Shown: positions 10,201 through 23,064, numbered from the stretch's first letter. The stretch is 64,000 nucleotides of DNA from Peromyscus leucopus (GCF_004664715.2 NC_051072.1:42391642-42455641); one strand, 5' to 3'. The notes: generated from the sequence alone by a model not told the origin. Numbers and translations are program-made.

Positions 10201-12728
10201 GCCAAGTTGGAGATAGGCAATGTGTGAGGCAAGAAACAGGTTGGGAGATAGCTAACCCTAGATGAGTGATGAAAATGTTGTCGAAGCAATCTTGGAGAAA
10301 TTAAAGAGACTCAGTCTTACATTTGACCTCTGTGCCATCAGGTAGGTGGACTGACAGGGGAAGAATAGGGAACTAAGATGGCAGCATACTGTTGAAGACT
10401 GGGTTGTGGAATGAACATGCGGATTCAAACCCCAGTCTTGCCTCCTGCATTTAGCCCACTTTGGAGTGGTTATTTCTATTTCTTATTTGCACATTAGAAC
10501 ACTGGACTTTATCTAAAGAATGTTGAAAACAAATATAGATGACCAGGTACAGTTCAGCAACATTTCAGTCAGAGTGAGGGTGGAGAGCTGGGTCAGAATG
10601 TCATGGTGTGATAGTGTGTGCTAGAGGGATTTGTGGAAATAGACTGCTTGGTTCCACTGGGTAAAAGAGTTAGCAATTAAATAATTGGTTTACATGTCAG
10701 AACACTTGAATATGTGAGAATCCTAAAATATTTGATGGTGTATCTTGCTCAGTATTAACAATGGCACAAAGGGGAACATGATAGAAATAATGAATCGTTC
10801 TTAATAAAAAGACAAATTGAAATCTAGCACATTCATGAACATGAACTTATTAAATCTGTAGGAATTCCATGGCTAACGTCTCCCTACTTTCATTTCTTCT
10901 TGAAGGAATTTTTAGATCGTTTCCTCTTATACAAAGCCATCTTTATCACTAGGAAGAAAGTATGACTACTCTTAGGCAGTAAACATGACCAACAAAGACA
11001 GAGCAATGTGGATTTGTGAGATCCAGTCATCAAGGCAAAGACTACAGTTTAAGATGTTGCTGTTGTGGTAGGGTGAGTGTCATTTCTGCTTGCCTTTGTT
11101 GATTTAATTTTAGGATAGCTGGGAAGCTTTGATTTATTGGAGGATGAAGGACTGTATCCCATCGAATGAAGAAGATGTTTCATAACCCTGCTGCATTAGG
11201 TATGATCCATAAACTTGAAAATATGTTAGAAATGTAAACTTTTAGGTGCCCATTCCCTAAACCTATTGTTACAGAATTTTCACTTGACAAGATTCCAGGG
11301 AAAGTCTCAGAGCAGAGTTTATGGTCCAACATTATAATTCAGGACAGAGCATGGTTTCACAGAGGGAGTGGAGACACATCACCTTAGGTACTTCTCTACT
11401 TAAGAAATGTGTGGGGTGTGGGCAAGTCTGCCAGGCAGAAAGTCTCAAAAAAATAGATCACCAATGTAAGGAGTCAAAGGTGTGTTTGAGTCCTAGCACT
11501 GCCACTTATCAGCTCTTAACAGCCTAAAGCTATTAACTGCTTTGGGATTCATCTATCAACTGCTTTGTAGAAAAATATATATTGCAATAAACAAAAAATA
11601 ATTTATTTATAATAACCATGGTTGTCTAAGTATCTTTAGGAGTAAAAAAATGGTGAAAAATTAATGACTTTCAATTTATTGAAAGATTATTAGGAAAAAA
11701 TAGAGAAAGTTTTAGGAAGACATAAAGAACTTAGTTTTTTTGCAAACATCTTTTCTCAATTTATCTATGGCCTTTGGTCCTTCCTTCTTCAGCACAGCTA
11801 CATTTTAATGTAGTGGTTCAAGATGACAGGAGAGTGAAACATTTTATTTCTATTTTTGGAAAAGATGACCATTTTTCTGCATGTTTTATTATCCATGAAA
11901 ACCTTTTATTTCCTAAATATTATTTGTTCAAGCAAATCAGTGGAAGTTGCCTAAAGGCTTCCAGGTCTTTGATGCTTGGTAGCTGGGAAGTCGTCTGTCT
12001 TTTGAAGATGAGAAGCAGAGAGCTTGATATTATGGTGCCAAATGAAGTAGGCAAGGACATTGTTATGGGGAACATCATGCTTTGAAGGGTAGCTTATGTC
12101 TAACAGGTAAAAGAGCTGTGAATTCCTCTTAGGAAAACTGTACCTTCTTCACTGATGTGTCTGCAATGTAAAGACTGTAAATATTTCTAAGTACGTAAAC
12201 CAAAAGGAGCATAATTTTAGTAATTTGTAAAAGTGAGTGTGGGTCAATCTTGCTATCAAAATTTTCTATCATGTTATATCTTCATATGCATTGGATGAGC
12301 TGAAACACTTATATTCATTTGAGACTACTCCCTATGAAGAAAGCATTTATAATAGGAGGCTTGGCTACAGTTGCTATGGGGATACTCTTAGGGTTATCAG
12401 GGGAATGGGAAGTTGTGTCCAAAGCTGAGAATGAAGGAAGTATTCACCCTTAATGACCTTCAAATCTGTTATCTCTATCTAGTTATGTAACATGCACCTC
12501 AAGACTTGAGACTTTAAAGTCATTTAGGACATTAAAGATGAGCTGATCTAGCTACTTATGGACAAAGGGGTGACATTGCCACGTACACTCTGAGTACAGA
12601 TAGTAAATGAGAGGAGATAAAATCAAGATAGCAATTGAGTACACAAAACCAAAGACTAATACCATTACTATTAAGATTCTTATAAGTATAGATATTAAGA
12701 CATAACACATTTCCATTTTGAAAACCTA
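10201..12728. other. Intergenic, no gene recognised
   Basis: About 2.5 kb of AT-rich sequence. A 103-codon open frame at 11774-12085 has no recognisable domain, biased composition or splice context. No repeat family was recognised. Confidence 0.5.
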
Positions 12729-12734
12729 GAGAAC

Positions 12735-13231
12735 TGTAGCAGGAATCTTAAACGGTCTTATTAATAAAATCAAACCTGGAGCCGGTTATTGGGGTAAATG
12801 CTGAAAGATCAGAGAAGCAGAACAAGCCACAGCCTCACCTCGCCAATTCCTCAACTGATCCTGTTTCCTCAGACTGGAAGCCTCTGTGTCCTTTTCCAAA
12901 TGAATCTCAGCTGAACTGCTACTCACAGCCTGAAAGCTTAACCAGCTAAAAGCTTCTAGTTTCTGGTCTTCATGCCTTCTATACCTTTCTGCTTTCTGCC
13001 ATCACTCCCTGGGATTAAAGGCTCGCTTTCTGGGATTAAAGGCGAGTCACCTTGCTTGGCTGTATCCTTGAACACACCCAGATCCAGATGGATTTCTGCC
13101 TCTGGAATGCTAGGATTAAAGGTGTGAGTGCCACCATTTTCTAGCCTCTGTATCTAGTGGCTGTTCTGTTCTTTAACCCCAGATAAGTTTATTAGGGTGC
13201 ACAATATTTTGGGGAACACAATACCACCACA
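12735..13231 (-). mobile_element. Solo LTR, ERVK-like, with embedded B1-like arms
   Basis: 497 bp, starting 'tgtagcagga' and ending 'ataccaccaca' (TG...CA). An exact 6-bp TSD 'gagaac' lies at 12729-12734 and 13232-13237. No internal retroviral sequence adjoins it, so it is a solo LTR. It aligns almost throughout with 54458-54967. Around 13008-13045 and 13105-13130 it contains 'gggattaaagg'-type blocks, the reverse of the B1 'cctttaatccc' core, so SINE-like segments are built into the LTR. Strand is given from those arms and from comparison with 46343-46766. Confidence 0.85.
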
Positions 13232-13237
13232 GAGAAC

Positions 13238-13834
13238 TAATGCCAAAGCTGTTGGCCAAAAGGGATGGTAGTATCTACATGAGATTTTGTTATACCTTTA
13301 TGTGTAGCTTCCAAGAAGCCTCGTAAAAAAAGAAGAAAGATTAAAAAAAAACAGACCAGGGACCAGAGACCCCTCGCCCCCAAACACTTCTGGTATTTTG
13401 GCTTCTGGCCAGGATAAAACCAAGGACATTTCTGGCTTCAAATTAAGGATGAGCATTGTGGTTCCTGTCCTTAAAACTGCCTGTCCAGTTTCTAGATCCT
13501 CTTCTTACCATTAACAGAGGCAGTTGCATATGAAAAGCCCATAGAGTGCGGATGGCAAGGGCCAGTGAGCATATGCTCAGTTCCATATCCAGCGATAGCC
13601 TGAGATCTTCAGCACAGTTACTGGACTCTCCAAAAGAACTAGAGGATGTTCTGTGCAACTGATAGGGAGTTAAATCAGAGACCACTTTGGTGCAGGAAGG
13701 TAAGAACTTTCAAGTAGGTATGGGAGGGCTTCAGACTTGGAGATATTTCCAGAAGTTGAAGTAGGGCTTCTGGGGACAAAAGAACTTGAATCTTGGTAGA
13801 TGAGTGAGTTCTATTTATTTAAAACAAGGCTTGA
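13238..13834. other. Intergenic, nothing recognised
   Basis: A purine-rich patch near 13330-13355 is followed by unique-looking sequence. An 80-codon antisense frame at 13443-13685 has no recognisable domain. Confidence 0.45.
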
Positions 13835-14035
13835 GATCAGGAGGTGGTTCAGCTAGTAAGTGTTTACTCTGAAAGTATGAGTTCAATCACCAGCATCTGT
13901 GTCAAAAAGCTTGTGATCCCAGTACAGGGTAAGTGCAAGCCAGGAGGATCCTAGGGATTGGTGAGACAGCCTGTCTAGCTGAATTAGCAGCCTCCATGTT
14001 TAATGAGAAACCCTGTCTCAACAAATAAGGTGGGG
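13835..14035 (+). repeat. B4-type SINE, diverged
   Basis: A tRNA-like head ('aggtggttcagctagtaagt', then 'gagttcaatcaccagcat') runs into a B1-like middle ('gtgatcccagtacag', 'gccaggaggatcc') and ends 'gagaaaccctgtctcaa'. This head-plus-B1 layout is that of B4/RSINE elements. Confidence 0.65.
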
Positions 14036-14198
14036 GATCAGAGATATGATTTGGTGGTTAAGAACACATGATGCTTTTGCAAAGGGCCAATCCCAAATAC
14101 TCATGTAAGGTGACTCACAACTTCCTGTAACTTCAACTCGAAGGGATCTGATTTACTCTTGTGCCCTCTGTGGGCATCCATACTCACATACTCACATG

Positions 14199-14251
<53 letters not shown>

Positions 14252-14270
14252 ACACTCATAAATAAAATAA
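14036..14270 (+). repeat. B3-type SINE with (CA)n tail
   Basis: 'gatttggtggttaagaacac', 'ggtgactcacaacttcctgt', 'ctcttgtgccctctgtgggc', a CA run at 14201-14255 and an 'ataaataaaataaa' tail follow the B2/B3 layout. It directly follows the B4-type SINE. Confidence 0.75.
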
Positions 14271-17164
14271 ACCAGACTACCTCTGGCTCTTAAAATCTTT
14301 CTGCCTCTTCCATGAAGATCCCTGGGCCTTGAGAGGAATATGATGCAGACATCCCACACAGAGCAGAGCATTCCATAGTCTTTTGTTTTCATGCTGACTA
14401 TGGAATTCTTAAAAAAATAATAACAACATTATTTAAAAATAAATCTTTTAAAAATAATAAGATGGAGAAATGTTTGGGAAAGACAAAAGACAATTTGCAT
14501 TCCCATGCATACACCCACAAGTGAGCATGCACACACACAAGCAAATCAGCCATAACCATAACTAGCATGGAAATATACAAATGTTGCATCATAGCATACT
14601 AAGTGCTCTTACATCCGTCAGCTCTTATTTCACCCTCACAAAGAACCTGTGAAGGAAGTATCACCACCTTCAGTTGTCTTGAGAGGGACCCAAGGCTCAC
14701 TATCTTGTTCAGGTTACTTAGGTTCAATGGAGAGTTAATAGCAGAGATAGAGATGTACCCTCATTTCTAGCCCTTTCCGCAGTCTCTTCACTTTTCTCAT
14801 GAGAGCTTCAGGAGATAATGATGATATTTCATATTTATTTTTTACATGACTAGGATGCTCATGTCAAACTAAGAAGCTGGAGCTTCTGGGGACAGTTTTG
14901 AATTCTGCACTACAGCGCCAAAGTGAAAGGTTACAATCCTTTATTGCTTTTCATGGATTCTGACTGAAAATATTACTTGATGTTTTCTGTCAGATTACTC
15001 AAGTCAATGTAGAGAAACAAGGCTAAGTTTGAGATCTCACCAGTACTTTCTTATTTTTGTCCCAAGAAAGATTTTCTCTTCTCTAGTTGGTTGGCCTACT
15101 TGTTACTGTAAAAACATACACTTCACAAGAAGGTAGCTATTAAAATGGTTCTTGACTTTAGTAGAAAAACACCACTTTTCAGAAACACCAAATTAATTCA
15201 CTTAGATCTCTAAAGGCTCAAAGAGCTAATAGCTTCTATTGCCAATTGGATAATAATGGGAGGAAAATATTATTCTGGTAAATAAAAAGACAGATTAGAC
15301 AATCAGAAGAAGAGAAGAAGGGGTAACTTTGTCTCTTACAGACAGTGACACAAACTAAGGAAGAGTCTGAGTTAGCTGCCATGGAGGAAAGTCACACCTG
15401 CTCTTCATGAGACACTAGGAAAGGACATGTATCCTGCATACATGTAAGTCATGGGCCAGGTGATTTCTTGGGGAAGTTTGAAATTCAAGCTCTAGGAAGA
15501 TTGTAAGTTCAAATGTAAATAAATGCAGTGGTTATTTTAGTGAGAAAGGATTTTAACAGGGTTAGGATTCAGGAGAGCAAGATGGGCCAGAGGATACTGG
15601 GTGTTTAAGGAGACAGGTTAATGACATTCCAGAGATGGTAGTGGGAAGAGCTGGGTTCCTCCAGGATCTTCCAACAAGTAGTTCGAAAGAACTCTTGCTC
15701 AAGTTCTTGTTTAACACAGATAGGTTTAATATCTTATAAACAAACTTTGTGATAAAATATGTAATGTTTTATACTAATTGGGTTCTTGGCACACACAATC
15801 AGTATGGTCTGTTTTTGCTTGTTGATTAGAATGTTGAACAGCTGAAGCCACTAAAAATGATTTATTGATGATAAGGTTTGTCTGTTGAAAAAGTAGACAA
15901 TTACTATGCAAGATTAATAGTTTATTTACTTATGAATGTTATTCTCACCCACCTCCTGTCCTCATGTCCAGATCTCTCTCTCTCTCTCATTTCCCACTTT
16001 GCTGTTTCTTGACCACCCATCCCCCCATCTTCTGCCTAATGCTTGGATCCCAGCATGTCATTGTGTGGGTACTGGGTGTGTTCTTACTCTGTCCTTTTTT
16101 TCTGTTTATCTGTTGTCTGCATCTGCATGGCTTGGGTCTGCTGCTCCTGTGACATTTTTTTTTTTTCTGTTACATTAAGAGTTTATCTGATCTCATCCCA
16201 CGTTTAGTAGGATTTCAGTAGATAGTACTGTGAGTCCAACAAGATTTTAGTAGACACAACTCGGTGGTGGGAGGGGAAGAGTTCCTTAGGGAAATAAGTT
16301 TGCCAAATCCTGCCTGTTTAATAATTCACTTGAAGACTCATGGGCTCATGTGCAAATTAAAGGCCTGGAGAAATCTTTCACAAAGAAACTGTTGTGGTGA
16401 ATTTACTCCACTATAACAGGATGTAAACTAAGGTTTGGAATCTTTTATTGCTTTCAGTTAGCATATTTTATAAGAATCTATAGTAAAACAGTACCTTGAC
16501 TTTAAGTAATGGCCACAGGTTAAGAATTTCTGGTGTTTCTATGGTATTAACAGGTAGTATTTGTCAAAGAGCTTCCTATGATGCAGTGTAAGTTATTTTT
16601 CATTTCTTTTGGTTACTTTCAGCTTTACTAGATTAAACTACAGACTTGTAATAATCTGAATACTTCTCATCTACTCTGACAAAACTGAGATAAAATTTGG
16701 ACAAGTCCAAGTCTCTTATCTTAGAAATTTCTATATCTATGTGTGTCTAGACAGTCTTTGAGAAGTGCCATGTACTTCTTTTCCCACTGATGCAGTAATG
16801 TTAGAACATTCAGCATTTAAAAAATTGCTTTGACCCGGGTTTGGAGTCTTCTTTTTGTTATGGGAACCCCAGGCCAGGAGCAGAACTTTCTGATAATATG
16901 GTCAGATGTCTAAATTGCAATCCCTTCCAGCCAACACTCTGCTCATGAAAACATTTGTGCTTACCTGGGAATTGGAATATTTTGGAAATTATATTTTAAA
17001 GTGCTTACTTTAGGAAGATGCCACTGAGAGGCTTCAAAATGAGGCCACAGACCCGGCAGAAATGTATATTGCCTTGGGAATTTAAGCTGTCAAATAGAAT
17101 CCAGAGAAAAATGCTGGCAGTTCAATTTCCTCTCTCCTTTCCCTCTGTGTGACTGGAACATAAG

Positions 17165-17165
<1 letters not shown>
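14271..17165. other. Intergenic, no gene recognised
   Basis: About 2.9 kb. A short (TC)n lies at about 15971-15989. Two overlapping frames at 15936-16178 read pyrimidine-rich DNA and look spurious. No exon or repeat body was recognised. Confidence 0.5.

Positions 17166-17231
<66 letters not shown>
17166..17231. repeat. (TC)n microsatellite
   Basis: Uninterrupted TC repeat of about 33 units. Confidence 0.97.
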
Positions 17232-17232
<1 letters not shown>

Positions 17233-17339
17233 GTTTTTTCTTTCCCTCAGTCTGTTTGGATGCTAACCCATTACTCTATAACACAGACATTATGCAGTCT
17301 CCAGGGTAATAGCATCTTAAACAAATCTTTTGAATTATC

Positions 17340-19785
17340 TTGTAATTGTACATATTAGTGCAGTACAGTGGGATAATTCAATGCATGCACACAGTGTGTT
17401 CTTGTCAAATTAGGGTAATTAGCATTATTATCTTTACTTATCATTTCTTTGTGTTTGGAACCTTCTCTCCTCTAGATCTTCATAATATATATAATAGGCC
17501 AGACAGCATTTTTATCTTTGTGACAGTTTGCCATTTAATTTTCATTGAGATAACATTTCCACAAGTTTCACATAGGGGAGTTTCTCTTTGCATATACTTG
17601 CCTTTTCTCTTACTTTTTAATTGTAATTATTATAATATGTTCTTCCACAGTTTCATACATGTATATAATGGATTCTGGTTGCCTTCACCTCCTTCCTCTC
17701 TTATCTCCCTCCAATCCTGTCAACCTCCCTCCTCTATACAAATCCCGTTCTCACATTCATGTCTTTTTTGTTTTGTTCTGTATTCCACTGAAATTAGCCA
17801 GAGTTGTCTATAAGACTCATGGATTTGGAACTGTCTATTGAAACTGGTAGACTCACCATTGAGTACATAACTGTAGAAAGTGACTGCCACTCCCCTAGAA
17901 CCCTTAAGTATCTAATAGTTCACCTGAGAAAGGCAGGATCACAAGAGCCCCTCCCAGACCTGTGATTGTCTATTGATGGGTCCAATCTTGTAAAGGTCCC
18001 ACTGCAAGCAACCACAACTTTTGTGAGATCATGATTGCAGTGGCTGTGTCATGTCCCGAAGATAGCATTTTATATCCTTTCTTCTTTTCTTCTGTTCCTT
18101 ATTCTTTATGATCCTTCTTCCACTATATTCCCTTAGCTTTGGGAGATGGTTATAAATACCCTGCTTATGGCAGACCACTCAACTATCACTTATTCTCAGC
18201 ACTTTGAATAACCAGAGTCTCTACATTCACCATGGTTATCTGCAAAGATAAGCTTCTTTGAGTAAGGGTTGAGAGTAGCATTTGTTCATGGGCATTGAAA
18301 AAATAAATGTTTAGAAGTCAGTTTAGCTCCATGTAAATTTAGCTTACTGATAGTAGTATATTATCCACAATGCTTATGACATGCCCCCCAGCCATTTTGT
18401 TTTTTGATTGGGTCTATCATACCAGCTATGAATTCAATCGTATGGAGCAGGTCTGAAATCCAATCACAAGCAGTTGGTTATCCCCATAACAGCAATGCCA
18501 GTATTGTGCCAGTGGACACCTATTGCATTTTGGGTTAGCATTATATTTTATTGAGTTCACAGTAGTTTAAGATCACTCATGTCTTTTCTCCCTACCAGCT
18601 TGCTAGCACCACCTGACACAATGGTCAGCAATGAGAATTCTTCCAGGTCAGTCATAGTTTTATTTCTCTGTGTCCTGTAATGAAAATATGCAGTGTCTTC
18701 AGCAACAGGGTCTATCAGCTAGTTCTGGTAGGAAACCAAGAGGAAAACTGGCAGCCTGTATTCTTTTGGGTATCTAGTAGCTTTTCTGACCAACAACTCA
18801 TAAGGAGAGATCCCACTTCTGGACTGTGAAATTTTTGCTTATTAACCCTTTGGTTGTAGGAATAGTGCTATCCAGCTATATATAATATTTTTCTTTTAAT
18901 CTGTCTTTAAAACTAACCAACCAACCTACCAACCAATCAACCAACCAACCAACCAACCAACCAACCAACCAACCAGCCAACCAGCCAACCAACCAACCAA
19001 CCAACCAATCCACTAGCTCCTATTTTAAATTGACTTGCAATGTAGTAAGTTTTCATATAACCTTTGTTTTATGTATTCATCCTCCAACTAGATATCCTTC
19101 CTTCCATCCCTTTGTCCCATTTCTGCTTAAAATTTTCCATTCCCTATATCTCCTCTCTCTACTATAGTATCATGGAGATTCTGTTATTACTGCTCCATTG
19201 AGACAGCCCCAAGCCCAGCAACCCTTTTCCACTTTCTGTTTTCTGCAGATACTTCAAATTAAACACACAAATGTGAAGCTATGGAGCAAAGATCTACGTA
19301 CAAGAGAGTATGTGGTGTTCATCTGTCTGTGCCTGGCTAGTTTACTCAGCATAATTTTTCTAGTTCATATCTTTCCCTAGGTTTGAAAAAAATTCTTCTG
19401 TGATTTTATTAAAGATATTTTTTATATCTTTGACCTGGAGTTCCTCTCTTTCTAGGCCAATCATTTAAAGATTTAGTCTTTTTCATGGTGGTCCATAGTT
19501 CCTCATAGTCCATTTATGAGTTTTTAGAATTATGTTTTTATTTGAATGACTCAATTCCTTTACCTTGTCTTCAAGCTTTAATTATCTATCTTCTACATGA
19601 TCCCTCTGTCAGTGAGGCTTTCTCTTGAGTTTTGTATGAAATACTGCATCCTTAACTTCTAGTTTTATTTCAGTTTGAGTTTCTTCAGTATTTTTATTGC
19701 TTTATTAAATTCATCTTTTCTAGCCTAAATTATTCTTATTATTTTATTCAGCCATTTGTGTTTTCTTGAACATCAATAAATAAGC
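17340..19785 (-). mobile_element. Old minus-strand L1 remnants
   Basis: The start (17347 'tacatattagtgcagtacag', 'tcaaattagggtaattagca', 'atcatttctttgtgtt') resembles the reversed 3' end of mammalian L1M elements. The stretch 18370-18760 ('gggtctatcataccagctat', 'cagttggttatccccataac', 'ccaacaactcataaggagag') resembles the reversed 3' UTR of rodent L1. At 19285-19375, 'caaagatctacgtacaagag' and 'tttactcagcataa' look like the reversed ORF2 C-terminus, and 19390-19740 resembles reversed ORF1. Boundaries between these parts are not resolved, and more than one old insertion is possible. Confidence 0.55.
18915..19009. repeat. (CCAA)n microsatellite
   Basis: About 23 units of CCAA/ACCA with a few T and G variants, inside the old L1 remnant. 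Confidence 0.95.
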
Positions 19786-19793
19786 TATTCTTT

Positions 19794-19945
19794 GGCCAGG
19801 TGGTGGTGGCACATACCTTTAATCCCAGTACTCAGGCAGCAGAGCCAAGTGGATTTCTGTGAGCTCTAGGCCAGCCTGGTCTACAGAGCGAGATCCAGGA
19901 CAGGCACCAAAATGACACAAAGAAACCCTGTCTCAAAAAAAATTG
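19794..19945 (+). repeat. B1 SINE with TSD
   Basis: Full-length B1: 'ggccaggtggtggtggcaca', 'cctttaatcccag', 'gccagcctggtctacagag' and 'gaaaccctgtctc', then an A run. An 8-bp TSD 'tattcttt' lies at 19786-19793 and 19946-19953. It interrupts the older minus-strand L1 sequence. Confidence 0.93.
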
Positions 19946-19957
19946 TATTCTTTAATG

Positions 19958-20430
19958 GCTGCTACATGCATGCATGTACATATATGTACATATATATTTC
20001 TAAATGTAATCTGCTCAGTCTGTATAATGTTACTTATATGTATATTTCTATTAGTATTAGACAAAAAATTGGTGTGTGCACTTCCCTAGAGAAGACGTTC
20101 TCCAATTCTCAGCATTCCTTTGTTGCTTGTAGTTCTTTGTGTAGGGTTGAGGTGTCATGGACATTCCCTTGCCTGCTTTGATATGTCTGTTGGTGGTATC
20201 CTTGTCCAGTTCATATTTAGGCAGTCATGTTGGTGACTTCTGGGTATAGCTTCTGATATTACTAGACATGTAACAACAATTGATGAAAAAAGAAGCCATG
20301 AATTTAAAAAAGAGCAAAGAGGAGTATATGGGAGGATTTGGAGGGAGCAAAGGCAAGGGGGATATGATATAATTATATTATTATCATCTCAAAAATAAAA
20401 GAAACAAGAGAATAAATTAAAAAAGAAATT
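19958..20430 (+). mobile_element. L1 (Lx-type) 3' end with inverted 5' part
   Basis: From 20270 to 20430 the plus strand is the terminal Lx 3' UTR ('acaacaattgatgaaaaaag', 'gccatgaattt', a G-rich block, an A-rich tail). From 19958 to about 20265 the preceding 3' UTR is present as its reverse complement: the block 'tctgtataatgttactt' is the inverse of 2748-2765. The flip at about 20265-20270 marks a 5' inversion. Confidence 0.8.
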
Positions 20431-22136
20431 TATTCTTGTCCTCTTAAGTTCATTATATATTTATTCATGCCCCTTTCCAAACTCTTTGAACTTTTGAACA
20501 CATTTATAATTGCTATTGCTAGTTCTTAATCTTATATTTTTAATCTCAATTGCTCTTCTTGGGAACCATTATTTTGGGATTTGTAATTTTTGGGAGGGTT
20601 ATATTGTCTCTTTTTTTGTTGCTTATGTTTTTGTGATGGCACCTGAGCATCTTGAAGTAAGTTTTGTATTTTGATGTTGGGTTTTAGGCCATGCTGCTAG
20701 AATACCAAGGCAAGGTAAGGCAAGGCAACTAGATTGAAGGCTTGGGAGTGATCTGAGGGAGCAAGACTGAGGGGAGGAAGCCTCTTTCTGGGTCCAGTGG
20801 TGTGGAACAGTTTCCCTCCTTTACTTTTGCTCTGTGTGACTACATATGAGAATGTTATTTTGAGTTTTTACTTAGCCATACTATAAGTGCAACATAGAGT
20901 TGCATGAGATACAGTTTTTGGTAAGGCTCACAAAAACCTCTGGACAGTTTTGTCAAGTATATGTATCCAGTCATGCTCTCTAGTTCACCATAGCAAATCC
21001 TGTAGTAGAACTCTTTTTGTGAAGTATCATCATGTTTCTTGAGCATGCCAAGCATGTGGACATTTAAAATGTCTAATGAAGACATATCATTGATAATGTC
21101 CCTTATTAACTATCTAGTTTTTCTTATTTCTGTGATTTATATCCCTTTAAGAATCAGTGTAATGACTATTATCTCTCGGAATATTAAGTAAGGGTTTGCA
21201 TGGTCTAGAATTTCTAAATTGCCAAATTGTGATTATAGTGCTTCATATAGTCTAGTTATTCTAAGAGACTTTTACTTTATGAGCAACAAGAATCTGATTA
21301 TAATTCCTGTCCTTTCTCCGAGAGGTTGGAATTCTTGGTCTAGTCAGAGCAACTTTCAGTCTGAACCTGGAAGCAATTTTGTTTATAGTATTGGCTTTTA
21401 GTATTTCTTCTAGCTCTTGGACAGGATTTGACAAAGGACAATGTGATGCCATAGGGCCATAAAAGTAAAAAGCCCAGAATCATCTACAACACAGGGCTCC
21501 AAAACCCACTGAAATGTTTACAGAATACAGACTGTAGCAATTCTCGCACACTTGTGGCTTTCCCTTGTTAAAGCACTTACTAGTGAGGCAAATAGAAGTT
21601 TTATGAATATGGTTTATATGCGTTAGTGATTATTAAGTTATAGGGGAAGTCAACACATTTGTACTACTTCAGTAGCTCATGCTTCATGATTTATTCAATA
21701 TAAACTCACCTTTATTTGTAACTCATGGCAATCAGTGTTCCTTTCTCAACACACCAACTTATCTCAAACTTCTGTCTTTACCTAACTTCCCTCAAGGAAA
21801 GCCTAGGCTAGTTTCTGGCCTCTCAGTATTTACTGATTACATTTTTTCTAGTTCCTCCCACCCCTTCAGTTTACCATTAATAACACTGGGTGTGTGGTAC
21901 AGAACTGAGTCATGTAGGAGCACTATATGAAGTATAATTTCAGAAGGACTTTTTGCTCATGTCTGTCCATTCTGTTCCAGTGAATAAAAGATTGGAAACT
22001 GCTGAGTCTTTTGTTTGTGTAAAATTTATTTTGACTACATACCCTAAAGGGACTTGTGAATTAATCAGCAGAACCAGCATAACAATTCTGTCTTCAGTTA
22101 CAGAGCTCAATTCTTCCCCTTCCCAAAATGGATAGA
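20431..22136. other. Intergenic; start may be old antisense L1
   Basis: 20437-20650 ('ccaaactctttgaact', 'ttgctcttcttgggaaccat') may continue the old antisense L1 seen before 19785, interrupted by the B1 and Lx insertions. The remainder has no recognised content; a short (AAGGC)n-like patch lies at about 20708-20729. Confidence 0.4.
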
Positions 22137-22261
22137 TTCTCTCTCTCTCTCTCTCTCTCTTCCTTCCTTCCTTTTCTTTTTCTCTCTTTCTCCCCTCCCC
22201 CTCTCTTTTCTTTCTTTTCCTTCCTTCCTCTTCCGATTTCCTTCTCTTGTTCTTTTTTTTT
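22137..22261. repeat. Pyrimidine tract (TC, TTCC)n
   Basis: A TC run passes into TTCC and CTTTT units and then the T run of the B2 tail. Nearly all bases are C or T. Confidence 0.9.
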
Positions 22262-22450
22262 TTTTAAAGATTTATTTATTTATTTTATTATGTATACAGT
22301 GTTCTGTCTGCACACACCCCTGCAGGCCAGAAGAGGCACCAGATCTCACTACAGATGGTTGTGAGCCATTATGTGGTTGCTGGGAATTGAACTCAGGGCC
22401 TCTGGAAGAACAAGTAGTGCTCTTAACCTCTGAGCCATCTCTCCAGCCCC
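22255..22450 (-). repeat. B2 SINE
   Basis: The reversed B2 reads from a T run and 'aaagatttatttatttattt' through 'cagtgttctgtctgcacac', 'ccagaagaggcaccagatct' and 'tgctgggaattgaactcagg' to the tRNA-like head 'gagccatctctccagcccc'. A 15-bp TSD with one mismatch flanks it (22240-22254 and 22452-22466, 'ccttctyttgttctt'). Confidence 0.95.
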
Positions 22451-22721
22451 CTCCTTCTTTTGTTCTTAGACTATTGAAATAAAAACCTATATTCTTAAGA
22501 TACATAATTTGTTGAAAACTCTTTTGATTTTAAAAACTGAGTGCAATGAGTAGAAACTACATGATCAATTTTAAAAGTCATTGATTTTAACAAATTAACC
22601 AGTTTTTATATCATATGCGACTAAGAGGCTCTGCTGTTTAGACCACTCTCTCCTATATTACATTATAAAGTTCTCATATCACAGGTCTGTATGCCTATTC
22701 CAGGAAGAAAAAAGTCACTAC

Positions 22722-22842
22722 AGCTGTTTGTGATGGTGCACATCTATAATCCCAGCCCTCAAGAAGCAGAGGCCAGCCTGGCCTATGTTGTGAGTTCCAG
22801 ACCAGCCAGGAGTACGCAATGAAACTCTATCTTGAAAAAAGA
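22722..22842 (+). repeat. Diverged B1-like SINE
   Basis: 'gatggtgcacatctataatc', 'gccagcctggcctatg' and an A-rich tail. It lacks part of the B1 core and is diverged. A-rich flanks ('agaaaaaag') on both sides may be the TSD. Confidence 0.75.
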
Positions 22843-22965
22843 AAGAAAAAAGACTGCATTGAGATGGAAATCACTTGCTGGTCCTGTCATCAATTACTTT
22901 AAACATTTAAGTGAGTTAGCGTTTAGTTAAGAAGTATAATAGGCATCCTGTGTAGTAATTTGTTA

Positions 22966-23040
22966 CAGGGTCTCACTATGTAGTCCAGGATGACCTAGAA
23001 CTTGTTTTCCCAGGTGCTGTGACTGTAGGCATGCACAGCC
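22966..23040 (-). repeat. B1 fragment
   Basis: Reversed B1 pieces: 'acagggtctcactatgtagt', 'ccaggatgacctagaactt', 'gtaggcatgcacagcca'. About half length. Confidence 0.75.
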
Positions 23041-23064
23041 AAACTCAGCAGAAGCACTTTCCTT

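Noticed and set aside
18915..19009. CRISPR-like regular repeat
   Set aside because: A 4-bp microsatellite without spacers; the window is a mammalian nuclear genome.
22255..22450. tRNA gene suggested by A/B-box-like sequence
   Set aside because: It is the tRNA-derived head of a B2 SINE with body and tail, not a tRNA gene. The same applies to the SINE heads at 13835 and 30150.
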